Source: Ashinkailepas kermadecensis (Eukaryota; Arthropoda; Thecostraca; Neolepadidae). Taken from it: a DNA stretch of 64,000 nucleotides. Both the position numbers and the translations under genes were made by a program. The notes below the pieces were generated by a model. It searched no databases, was not told where the DNA came from, and saw nothing but the letters and a program-made list of their open reading frames with translations. Below are positions 43,801 through 55,800 of the stretch, one piece after another. Position 1 is the first letter of the stretch. Every line of letters begins with the position of its first letter. The DNA is taken from assembly GCA_034440615.1 (NCBI GenBank), contig JAOTOM010004375.1:163501-227500 (forward strand), read 5' to 3'.

Positions 43801-46800
43801 CATAGGTTACCTGGAATTGCCCTATGGGATGTTCATTATCATGATCCTGGATCTGTTATGGTGAGCATAAGCATAATACTTATAAATGGGATACTGTTAT
43901 AAATGAACCATGAAGACTTCACAAGTGAAGCATGAAGACTTCACAAGCATGCACCAAGAAGCATGATGACGATACTTCTTTGGGAAGGATGTCGATTCAG
44001 TGTATGCATTCAGTAAGTTGTATTTGCCACCCTATTTCATTAATAATTTATAAATGCCTTTCACTAAGAGACTTAGAAGTTAGATATGAAGACCTCATAC
44101 TCATCAAGAAGCATGATGTCAATACTTCATTGGAAGGATGTTGATTCTGTGTTCAAAAGGTGGTATATCCCACCCTACTCCACAAATAATTTATCACAGA
44201 TCATGTTCACCATATTCACAAACATTGTATGGGATAACAAATTCAAAGAAATAAGAAATTACCTGAAGCTGCAAATTTACAACAAAAATTCCCAAACTTT
44301 GTAAACATTTTGAAAGGAAAAAAATTGACAAATTTTAAACTGAAAAAAATATAAGCTTACCTAACTGAACCAAACATTTTTATTTGCTTTATGGAGGATA
44401 AATGTGTGTAAAACATGTTTTGTGAACACATTAAAACACATTACCTACCTAGGTAGGTACCTACTTGGGATTCTGATTGAGATTGGATTTGTGTGATATT
44501 TGTGACTTGAGTGTTGCTTATTGAGAATTCAAATGATGGCTATTGGAGCCAGGCAATTAACCCTACACTATTAATTCATTTGCAGTTCTCTCATTGGTGA
44601 TTTTCCAGGTAGGTAAGTAGGTAGGTGCCTACCTACCTACCTACCTACCTACCTGCCTACTGGGGTATTGCACCATCAGGCATGGTAGCTGCTGCACCTA
44701 TCCAGATACACAGGTGCCTACATATGCATATCTGCCTATATACATACTGAATTATTAAATAAATAACATAGACACTGCAGCACTGTCATCAAAACATCAA
44801 CTTTATTGGTGATCTACCACCTTGATGTGGTACATTGCAGGCTCATGCTGCACTAGTTCTACTTTTACTTGAACCACTTGTGTCAGTGGCAGATACATGG
44901 GGAAACTGGGAGAATTTAACCTGATAGAAGTTGGCACCCCTCTGGCTGGGAATAGGTGCCCCTCCAAAGAGGCCCGAGTGCAACCCACCACCTCAGATTT
45001 TACAGCCAGAGACCCCTCTGCAGGAAAAGGCACCCTTCCAAACAATTGCCCCTGATGGCCTTTCCTGTATCTGCCCCTGGCTTGCATGCTATAATTTCAA
45101 TAGTTTTATAGCATTGTATATGTTCATAGGTGGAGGCTTTGCGTAATTATTGGTGTTGCCAACATCTGACTCAAACACATGCAATAACATACACCCAATT
45201 TACATGTTTAACATTATTCTTGTTACATTGTCGTAACACAATGCATATATGGGAGTCTCCAACAAAGCACCCTAATGCCCAAAATAGGCCTGGTGTTGTG
45301 TTCTGTGAAGTATTTGGCTGCACTTGCTTAATTAGTTCAAAGGAGGTTGATGTCCTCTGTAAATTTCGAGATAGTGATAGTCTGGTGACCATTACGGTGT
45401 TGATCAAATATTCGAATGCAATGTTTATGAGTGTGGTTAGCATGATGTTACCACTCATTTCCTCTGCAAGTGCATACTTTTAAGTTGGCAGGCAAAATAA
45501 AATGGAAAAGGGGCTTGGAGTTGAGTAATATGGCATACAAAATCATGTTCAAAAAATTAAAAAGTGAGATGATCTAACCAACATAACATTCCATGTATGG
45601 AAAGAAGTTGTTACACAAAACAGAAAGTTTTGAAACAATTATTTTCTATGGAAAAAAACCCTTTGAAATTAGATAATTTTATCTATCCTTGCATAATTTT
45701 TTCTTTCAATGATCTTTTTTTTTGAATTTGTGTTGAAAATGTACTACTCAGCCTAAAAGAAAGGCATAGCATAACCAAGCCCAACCCTTTTGTTTGCTTC
45801 ATGAAGGTGTGGTTGATATGGGTACATCCTGTATTGGTATTGTACATACATTAAAGTGTTCAACAATATCTGTTTAGATTGGCGTTGCACTGGCAATGCC
45901 AAAATATGCAAACTTCCAGCCCTGCATATGTTGCTTGTAATGTCTACCTGACTGCATATACAGCAACACCCCTGACCATGTCTGTTTTTTTGTATACAGG
46001 AACCTAATTGCCATATAGCCATGAGCAGTAGTTTATGTGCCACTGAGCCATAGTTGTATGTAATTAATATTCCCAAAATCAGTAATGTGCCTGGTCAAAA
46101 GGGTCTATGCTTGTTTTCTATGATGAGGCTGCAACCATTTATAATTTTTTTTTTATGTAATTGCTTTGACTTCAATCCAAACATGCATTGCTTTGAGCAT
46201 GAAGCATGCTATAAAGTATAATTGTGTGTTTCTTTTAAGTTTCTTATTAGTTCTGTTGTTTGTTTATTCACATATAATAACCAATAGAGTAGGTTTCCAC
46301 CGATAGGTAAGGTCATGGCATGACGTATTTTGGTTGTGGTCCCCAAGGACATCAACCCACACAAATGATCACAGGAATGGTGAATTTGCATCTCCCACAG
46401 TAAGTAAGATTTTGAGAAAATATTTCCATGTCATGTTCATTAATATTATTAAGAAGATGTGACTGCTCATTTCTGTTGCAAATGCTTGCTTTTCAGTTGT
46501 TGGAGTTGTTTACAATTCCAACTGGAGGTATGGCATGGTAAATGTCACTAGATTTTGGCTGGCGAGCTCTTGGAAAACCAAGGGGATGGGTCGAATTCCT
46601 TAATTTTAGGAAATGTTTTCACATTAAATGAGGAAAGGGACTAACATTAGCAGGCTGCCTAACCAGAGGAATGTGGGGGGGGGGGGTAGTTCGGACCCTC
46701 TCCCCCGACTTACCTTGGTTCTACAATCGTGCAATGAGATTAAATTATTTGAGAAATTTGGCATGACAAGTTGCACCTTAGGTCAAATTGACACATTTTA

Positions 46801-49800
46801 GCTGGATGGATGATATCTGATGATGATGAATGGATGATATCCGGAGCATTTTATCCCCTCCTTCCACCCCCCCTGAGCAATGCCACCCCTAGTGTGAATG
46901 ATGTATGAATCGTCAGATGACTGGGCCACGCCAACCTTGTGGACACCGGGGCATTTGCCGCCGTTTGCCGCCGTCTTGAGTTGCACTTGTCGACCTCCCG
47001 ATGTCTGCCATCGACAACTCGTGGAGTATCTGATCCGATGCCATCGACAACTCGTGGAGTATCTAATCCGATGCCATCGACAACTCGTGGAGTATCTGAT
47101 CCGATGCCATCGACAACTCGTGGAGTATCTGATCCGATGCCATCGACAACTCGTGGAGTATCTAATCCGATGCCATCGACAACTCGTGGAGTATCTGATC
47201 CGATGCCATCGACAACTCGTGGAGTATCTGATCCGATGCCATCGACAACTCGTGGAGTATCTGATCCGATGCCATCGACAACTCGTGGAGTATCTGATCC
47301 GATGCCATCGACAACTCGTGGAGTATCTGATCCGATGCCATCGACAACTCGTGGAGTATCTGATCCGATGCCATCGACAACTCGTGGAGTATCTGATCCG
47401 ATGCCATCGACAACTCGTGGAGTATCTGATCCGATGCCCTGCGGGAGTGTGTGACGCACGTGCGGGGTGCACCAGACACCCGCAGGTAGGCGGTTCTGCG
47501 TGTATTGCAATGGGACTGCCGCCACACAGCGGGAGGCCACCGTACACCGGCAGACTGGTCCGCCTACGTCGCAGAACGACCGCTCTACATCCGGTGGAGC
47601 AGCCGCCCTACGCCGGTTGGGAGCGCGTCATGAACTCTAGTCGATGCGCCCTAAAGCCCAAATAACTAACTAACTCGCATTGAACTCGGTGGGGAGGTCG
47701 TCCAGAACTCGGTGGGGAGGTCGTCCTGAACTCGGTGGGGAGGTCGTCCTGAACTCGATGGGGAGGTCGTCCTGAACTCGATGGGGAGGTCGTCCTGAAT
47801 TCGGTGGGGAGGTCGTCCCGAATTCGATGGGGAGCTCGTCCTGAACTCGATGGGGAGGTCGTCCTGAACTCGATGGGGAGGTCGTCCTGAACTCGGTGGG
47901 GAGGTCGCTCTGTACAGGTGAAGTGGTCACCCTACACACAGTAAAGGGATCGCCCTTCACCCGTGGGATCGACTGCCCTATACCCGGTAGAACGACCGTC
48001 CCACGTCATAGAACGACCACCGCAAGTCGTTAGAATGACCGCCCCACATCGTTAGAACGACCGCCCAGGACAGGTAGAACGACCGCCGTACACCCGGTGG
48101 AGCTGTCGCCCTACACCCGGTGGAGCTGTCGCCGTGCACCCGGTGGAGCTGTCGCCCTACACCCGGTGGAGCTGTCGCCGTACACCCGGTGGAGCTGTCG
48201 CCCTACACCCGGTGGAGCTGTCGCCGTACACCCGGTGGAGCTGTCGCCCTACACCCGGTGGAGCTGTCGCCCTACACCCGGTGGAGTGACCATCGCACTC
48301 ACAACCGGCCGCCTGCCGGTCGACCGGACGCCGGTTGGGCCGGACACCGGACAAGGCCACGGCGGCTCACTGTCGATCGTCACGCCCAACTTCGAAGCAC
48401 ACAACGGGCGTGCGGTTGGATGCACGACGGGGCGGGGGGGGGGCTGACATGAGTCGAGCCAACCGGTTCCGAGGCAGGTGGATGTCGTGTGGTGGCCACG
48501 TGGCGGCACCACGGCGCGTCACCGCCGCGGCCGACGGCAACGGCGGCCGCTGGCCGGGAAGACGCGCGCACGTGCGTGGCCGACGGGCCGAGGCCGCCGA
48601 CCCGCCGTCTGGCATCGCCGCTGCCCGTCGGCGGCGGCCGGGCCGATGAGGCCGGGACAGCCGGAACTGCCGTCCCGGTTAGAGACGGCGGTCGGCGCGC
48701 GGTCCTCGGGACGGCGTCGGCCTCCGGTGTGGTTCACCCCCAGGTGGCGCTATGTGATCGACATGGCCGATGCGTCGGCCTCCGGTGTGGTTCACCCCCA
48801 GGTGGCGCTATGTGATCGACATGGCCGATGCGTCGGCCTCCGGTGTGGTTCACCCCCAGGTGGCGCTATGTGATCGACATGGCCGATGGTCGGTGGTGGT
48901 TCACCCAGGTGGCGCTATGTGATCGACATGGCCGATGCGTCGGCCTCCGGTGTGGTTCACCCCCAGGTGGCGCTATGTGATCGACATGGCCGATGCGTCG
49001 GCCTCCGGTGTGGTTCACCCCCAGGTGGCGCTATGTGATCGACATGGCCGATGCGCTCTGAAGCCCAAATCACCAACTGACTGACACTTGATGGCGTCCG
49101 ACGCGGCTGCTGCGTCCGGTTTCATGTTGTCCAAGTCGGTGATCTGGTAATCTGAAAGGTCGGAGCTAGTCATCGGACACCTGCCTGGGTTCAGTTTGGT
49201 TTGGTTGCATTATGATATGATGATCCATTATGACATGATCCATGATACATCTTGCCGTGACCGGATGTGTGCGACGATTTGGTGACGGAACATCCTTATT
49301 GGGGTCGCGCTAGCTGGATCGGTAGGGCGTTCGACTTTTGATCGTGCGGTCGTGTGTTCGAATTCCTCAGTCGGCAGGATTACCGGGTCCACCCACCCGC
49401 GACCAGCCGGCGGGATTACCGGGTCCACCCACCCGCGACCAGCCGGCGGGATTACCGGGTCCACCCACCCGCGACCAGCCGGCGGGATTACCGGGTCCAC
49501 CCACGACCAGCCGGCGGGATTACCGAGTCCACCCGCGACCAGCCGGCGTGAGAGGTTGGCGACGCCGTGCCACCCGGCAGCTGGGCGCGGCGTCGGGCCG
49601 TGGCGCCGGCCTCAGTCGGGGCTGACGCTGTCTCAGTGTGACGGTCGGCGCCGTCAGTAGCCGCGGCTCCCACTGCCGGGTAATCAACGTCGGCTGGGGC
49701 GTTGGGCGTCGGTAGCCCAGTGGTCAAGCTGAGCGTCTGGCACGCCAGAGGTACGGGGTTCGATTCCCGGCGATGCCCACCCTTCCTGCCAGGGTGAGAG

Positions 49801-52800
49801 GCGGGCGACGCCATATGGCCTCAGCTGCTGGGGGCGTCGTAAAGCCACTCCAGTCCAATCCATCGTCGGCCGGAGAGCCCGATTGAGCCCATGTGCCCGG
49901 CCGGCCATTCGGCTCTGAAGACTGACGTGAGTTTGAAGTCGGCGGTTTTTTCGGCGCCAGGCGAGAGCTGGTAGAAAACCTCCAGATTCTGATGGCTGGC
50001 GCATGACCTGCTTTCCAGACGGCCTCTCCCGTCCACGGTACTTGTGGCGCATAGTATGTTAAGTATGGCGTGCCGAGCGAAGAGGACAATATTTTCAGTC
50101 GGCAATTATACAGCGGTTGACGTGCCGCACCAAAGTTTTGTAGCGCTCGGGACACATTCACATCTTCAATAATTAATACAGGTATTACATGAGCAAGTTT
50201 TCCGTCGAGTGTTGCACGTTCCCGTCCCTATTTATTTTTTTAATTGCCGTTAAATGTCCTGTCGCTGCTGTGGGCACACCTGCGAATGCCAAATCACCGA
50301 ATGAAAAGCAAAGATATTCGCTCACGATTTCCGATTTGTACACATCTGGCTCTGATGAACATGAACAAAGACAGGCTTCAGGTATTCTGCTGACGCCGTA
50401 ACCGCCGCAGCGCTACTAATGTGTGTCACTTGCCACTGCTCACTGATCAATGGGGGCTCGGGAGACGCTGCCCACCGAGCTTCCCGAGCCCCCACCGGGT
50501 CCACTACTGACTCCAGAGCCTCTGGGTGTTGCAGGATGATCAGCCTCTGATTCCCCAGCAGAGCCCGACTTCTCTCCAGGCCATTCCCGTCTGCTCTTCT
50601 GTAAAGTGTGTACTCGTCACACTCGCATAAATATACGCCACGCATGCACACGCGTTGCAAGTTCTTATGCTTTCGTCCTGCCTTAAAGTCCCTCTCATTG
50701 GGGCGGGGATGGTCCAGTGGTTAGTGTTGAACTCTGGGTATGAGGTCCCGGGGGTCAACACTCGCACCGTTCAGAACAGTTTCCAATCCCTCGGCTCACC
50801 GGCGAAGCAGTGTGGGCGGTGCCATTAGCCTTGATCGCGCATAAAGTACGCCGTGAACTGCTCAAATTACCAAAACAAGGTCCCTCTCATCGAGTTGATA
50901 ATACCACTTGCCTTAGTCCCGGGCCTCCCCAGCGTCCCGAGCCTCTCAAGTCCCGAGCCTCTTCACAGTCCCGAGCCTCTTCACAGTCCCGAGCCTGTTC
51001 ACAGTCCCGAGCCTCTTCACAGTCCCGAGCCTCTTCACAGTTCAGAGCCTCTTCACAGTCCGACGCCTCCTCGGAGTCCCGAGCCTCCTCACAATCCCGA
51101 GCCTCCTCACAATCTCGATCCTCCTCACAATCTCGAGCCTCCTCACAATCTCGAGCCTCCCCACAGTCCCGAGCCTCCCCACAGTCCCGAGCCTCCCCAC
51201 GGTCCCGATCCTCAGTGTCAGGGTATTCAGAGTCGGCAGGCCGCCGGCTGCTGCTCTCTGGCCGTCCGTTGACCCCAACACGAGACGACGGCTGTTGTGT
51301 ACCGTTGTGCGGCCTGGTGACCTCCGGCAGGTCGGCGGCGTTCGCGCACGCAACTCCTGGAAGCGTGTAATTTGGGCCGTGATTAACTGTTGGTGAAGTG
51401 GGGTAGGCGGTACCACTTCCTGAACACCGAGTAGGCATCCTTCCCAAAGACGTAGCGCAGTGTCATGTAATTCATTTTCCGATGGGCGGAGAGTAGAAAC
51501 CATAGGTGTCGAAACCAGCTATGAAGTCGAAATAATTCAACAGTATTATACAGAAAAAAATGACACATGAAAGAAGTCGTCAACTGTAAGCAAAACGTTG
51601 TCATGATAATTATGTCAAAATGGAGTGTTGTGAAGATTGGATGAACTAACGTACTGTTATAACATTGTTTAATACAACGAAGAATGGCTCTTAGACGCTC
51701 CTGGGTTGTAGACATTACGTGTAAGGAAAACATTTGGATTCTTGATCCATCGGAAGATAGTGGATTCGAATCCCACAACCGGTAGTATTACCGAGTCCAC
51801 TTGCGACCAATCGGCGTGAGAGGTTGGCGACGCTATATGACCTAGTGGTCGAATGCGTCGTAAAAGAACCCAAGGTTCTTCTACAATGATCTGTTCTGTG
51901 ATATAGTACTCAAGATTTTGAAAAGTGGAAACTGCGATTCTGATGTCAAAAGTTTCAAGATAATTATCTTCCGTTTTGGGTCATCCAAACATTTTCCTCT
52001 TCTCATCCAAGATTGCGAAGTGTGAGTCCAACCCTAGTCACATATGTCACATCAGCAAATCAGAACTCTATCGGAGGAAGTGCAAACAAACTTCTATCAG
52101 GTGTTGCTTTCCGCGTACAATTTGGGATTCCGGGACGCTGGTGTGACAACGCTGGTGGTTGTTGGTGTGTGTCTCTTCTGGTTATGTGTTGGTCAAGGTC
52201 TTCTGTTTATGAAGTCTGCACGTCTCGTATGTGGCCGTATCTCGTGCAGGAGTGCACACTGATGCTCCCCATCACGGATTGATGTACACGTATATTGTAG
52301 CACGAGTCCGGGTAAAGGGATTACCTGGACGTGGTCTGTTGCACAATACAATTTGTTGATGGTATGGTATTGGTTATGGAATGGACATTATGTTATCGTT
52401 ATCCTTTTAGAGACTGACTATCCTAGTTCTGGGCGATTTGTTCTCAACAAATTCCATTTCCCAGGGGCATTTGATACCGGGAAGAACTTTTGACGGTAAA
52501 GTAATGTGCATTCGCGATCTCCACTCTCCAACACCGGCAATTCACGTCTCTGATTGTATTGATATTTTGCCCACCTGGCGTCGATACTGTGACACACGGC
52601 GACTCAGCATCGGAACGGGCCGGAGATCCGGCCGTACGTGGTGGTCTGCTGACAGAAGGTTGTACGACAACCAACGCGGCAGAAAATGCCATCCAGTGGA
52701 GGACGTCGCAGATAGCCATCCAGTGGAGGACGTCGCAGATAGCCATCCAGTGGAGGACGTCGCAGATAGCCATCCAGTGGAGGACGTCGCAGATAGCCAT

Positions 52801-55800
52801 CCAGTGGAGGACGTCGCAGATAGCCATCCAGTGGAGGACGTCGCAGATAGCCATCCAGTGGAGGACGTCGCAGATAGCCATCCAGTGGAGGACGTCGCAG
52901 ATAGCCATCCAGTGGAGGACGTCGCAGATAGCCATCCAGTGGAGGACGTCGCAGATAGCCATCCAGTGGAGGACGTCGCAGATAGCCATCCAGTGGAGGA
53001 CGTCGCAGATAGCCATCCAGTGGAGGACGTCGCAGATAGCCATCCAGTGGAGGACGTCGCAGATAGCCATCCAGTGGAGGACGTCGCAGATAGCCATCCA
53101 GTGGAGGACGTCGCAGATAGCCATCCAGTGGAAGACGTCGCAGATAGCCATCCAGTGGAGGACGTCGCAGATAGCCATCCAGTGGAGGACGTCGCAGATA
53201 GCCATCCAGTGGAGGACGTCGCAGATAGCCATCCAGTGGAGGACGTCGCAGATAGCCATCCAGTGGAGGACGTCGCAGATAGCCATCCAGTGGAGGACGT
53301 CGCAGATAGCCATCCAGTGGAGGACGTCGCAGATAGCCATCCAGTGGAGGACGTCGCAGATAGCCATCCAGTGGAGGACGTCGCAGATAGCCATCCAGTG
53401 GACGTCGCAGATAGCCATCCAGTGGAGGACGTCGCAGATAGCCATCCAGTGGAGGACGTCGCAGATAGCCATCCAGTGGAGGACGTCGCAGATAGCCATC
53501 CAGTGGAGGACGTCGCAGATAGCCATCCAGTGGAGGACGTCGCAGATAGCCATCCAGTGGAGGACGTCGCAGATAGCCATCCAGTGGAGGACGTCGCAGA
53601 TAGCCATCCAGTGGAGGACGTCGCAGATAGCCATCCAGTGGAGGACGTCGCAGATAGCCATCCAGTGGAGGACGTCGCAGATAGCCATCCAGTGGAGGAC
53701 GTCGCAGATAGCCATCCAGTGGAGGACGTCGCAGATAGCCATCCAGTGGAGGACGTCGCAGATAGCCATCCAGTGGAGGACGTCGCAGATAGCCTGCACA
53801 TCATGCCGCTTCCAATATCTACAAGTAGCTCGCAGGGCAGCCGAAGATCTTGCCTTGTTCCAGAATAACAGTCTTGAATGGTGCTCGATATGCACCGTCA
53901 GCATGGCCGACACGGCTGAACGCCACCATGCTCCTGTGCCGTTGTAGTGGGAACAGTTCGCAGCTCGATTGGCTGGCACTGGCGAATGATGGTAGTACCT
54001 GGAAAGTTGGGTCGCGGTAGCTCAGTCGGTACTGCGTTCGACTCCTGAGGGAAAGATCGTGGGTTTGAATCCCAACACACGATCGTGGGTTTGATTCAAC
54101 ATTTGATCGTGATGCCGTGGTCTGTGGTCTGATCTGAAGCGCCGGTGGGCGGTCTGTGGTGCCGTGGTCTGTGGTCTGATCTGAATCGCTGGTGGGTGGT
54201 CTGTGGTCTGATCTGAAGCGCTGGTGGGTGGTCTGTGGTGCCGTGGTCTGTGGTCTGATCTGAAGCGCTGGTGGGCGGTCTGTGGTCTGTGGTGCCGTGC
54301 GGCGCTTGTGCGCAGTAGCCGATGTCTGACCCGTCTGCCTGTCGCAGTAGCCGATGTCTGACCCGTCTGCCTGTCGCAGTAGCCGATGTCTGACCCGTCT
54401 GCCTGTCGCAGTAGCCGATGTCTGACCCGTCTGCCTGTCGCAGTAGCCCATGTCTGACCCGTCTGCCTGTCGCAGTAGCCGATGTCTGACCCGTCCGCCT
54501 GTCCGTGTGTCGACAGACAAGATCTGTGACCAAGTCAGCGATGCCATCCTGGACGCTTACCTCAAGGTGGACCCGGACGCCAAGGTGGCCTGCGGTGAGT
54601 TGGTGCGGGGTTCCGGTCCACCGCATGGTGGACTAGGGGGACGCCAAGGTGACCTGCGATGGGTTGGTGTAGTGTTCTTTCGTGGCATCGTGACGTTTGT
54701 GGCCTGTCAGGCCTGTCGCCTTGTCGTGGCGTTTGCCACAGGCCTGTCACTTTGTCGCAGAATGGTCGCGGGGTTGTGGCAGTATTGGTCGCGGGGTTGC
54801 GGCAGTATTGGTCGCGGGGTTGTGGCAGTATTGGTCGCGGGGTTGCGGCAGTATTGGTAGTCCTGTCGAAGTTATTGTCGGCGTTACGGAATGCCGTTGC
54901 TGTGTTCCGGGATTGTTGCCGCAGCGCTGTTGTGTACCACCTGGTCGGCCGTGGCCGGCACTGTATCGACGGACGTTTGTTGCGACTCCATGGCAACGTG
55001 ACGTCAATGAGCCGGTTCGCCCCCCCCCCACTTGCTGGGGGGCGAAGTGATCGCCGTCGCGATACCCGAGCCTGCCCGGTGTCGGTGGTCGTCGGTACGG
55101 TACCCGAGCCTACCCGGTGTCGGTGGTCGTCGGCACGGTACCCGAGCCTGCCCGGTGTCGGTGGTCGTCGGCACGGTACCCGAGCCTGCCCGGTGTCGGT
55201 GGTCGTCGGTACGGGCGCCGTCGCTGCGGACGTTGGTGCCGCCGGGCTCGCCCCCAGCGCTGGATTGTGCTGTTTAATCGTGAATGTGAAGAGGGAACGT
55301 TTGTGGTATTGGTATATGGTATGTAATTGAATATGGAGAACGTATCCTTCAAACCTGTGGCACCAGGACCTCTGCGCTTTCCAGTAAATTTGGAGCGCTT
55401 TTGCACGGAGCAGGTCATTGTGAAACAGCACCGGGACAATTTTCTGGAGAGGATAGTGTTCCGGATTAATAACCATAAGCAGCGTTTTGTTCCAACCTTT
55501 CCCCACACCTTCACAGACAAAGTTTATTCACAATCTACCAGCCCTGAATGTGGCTGGATTTATTATCTGCAATCTTGGATTTGAAAAGGAAAATACCAGT
55601 GCCATCAAATTCTGAGATGATAATCGTCCGTCTGCGATCAGGGGCTCAGGGGGACGAGTGGTCTAGGGGTAAGATGCTCGTCTCGCAATCGAAAGATTGT
55701 GGGTTCGAATCTCACCTGTCGCTACTCTTCGCCCGCGACCAATCGGCGTGAGAGATTGGCGACGCTATATGACTCAACGGTCGACGTGTCGTAAAAACCA

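Noticed and set aside
48290..48880. GC-rich frames of 100-130 codons
   Set aside because: Several overlapping frames are open on both strands, as expected for stop-poor GC-rich DNA, and none resembles a known protein.
52013..52282. Hydrophobic 70-90 codon frames
   Set aside because: No family resemblance, no splice signals that fit a gene, and a location inside a Sam-S intron. Kept only as a note in the spacer entry.
52438..53979. Frames of 420-511 codons on both strands with perfect 9-residue repeats
   Set aside because: The 27-bp unit is a multiple of three and lacks stops on both strands. No signal peptide, domain or splice evidence supports a repeat protein.
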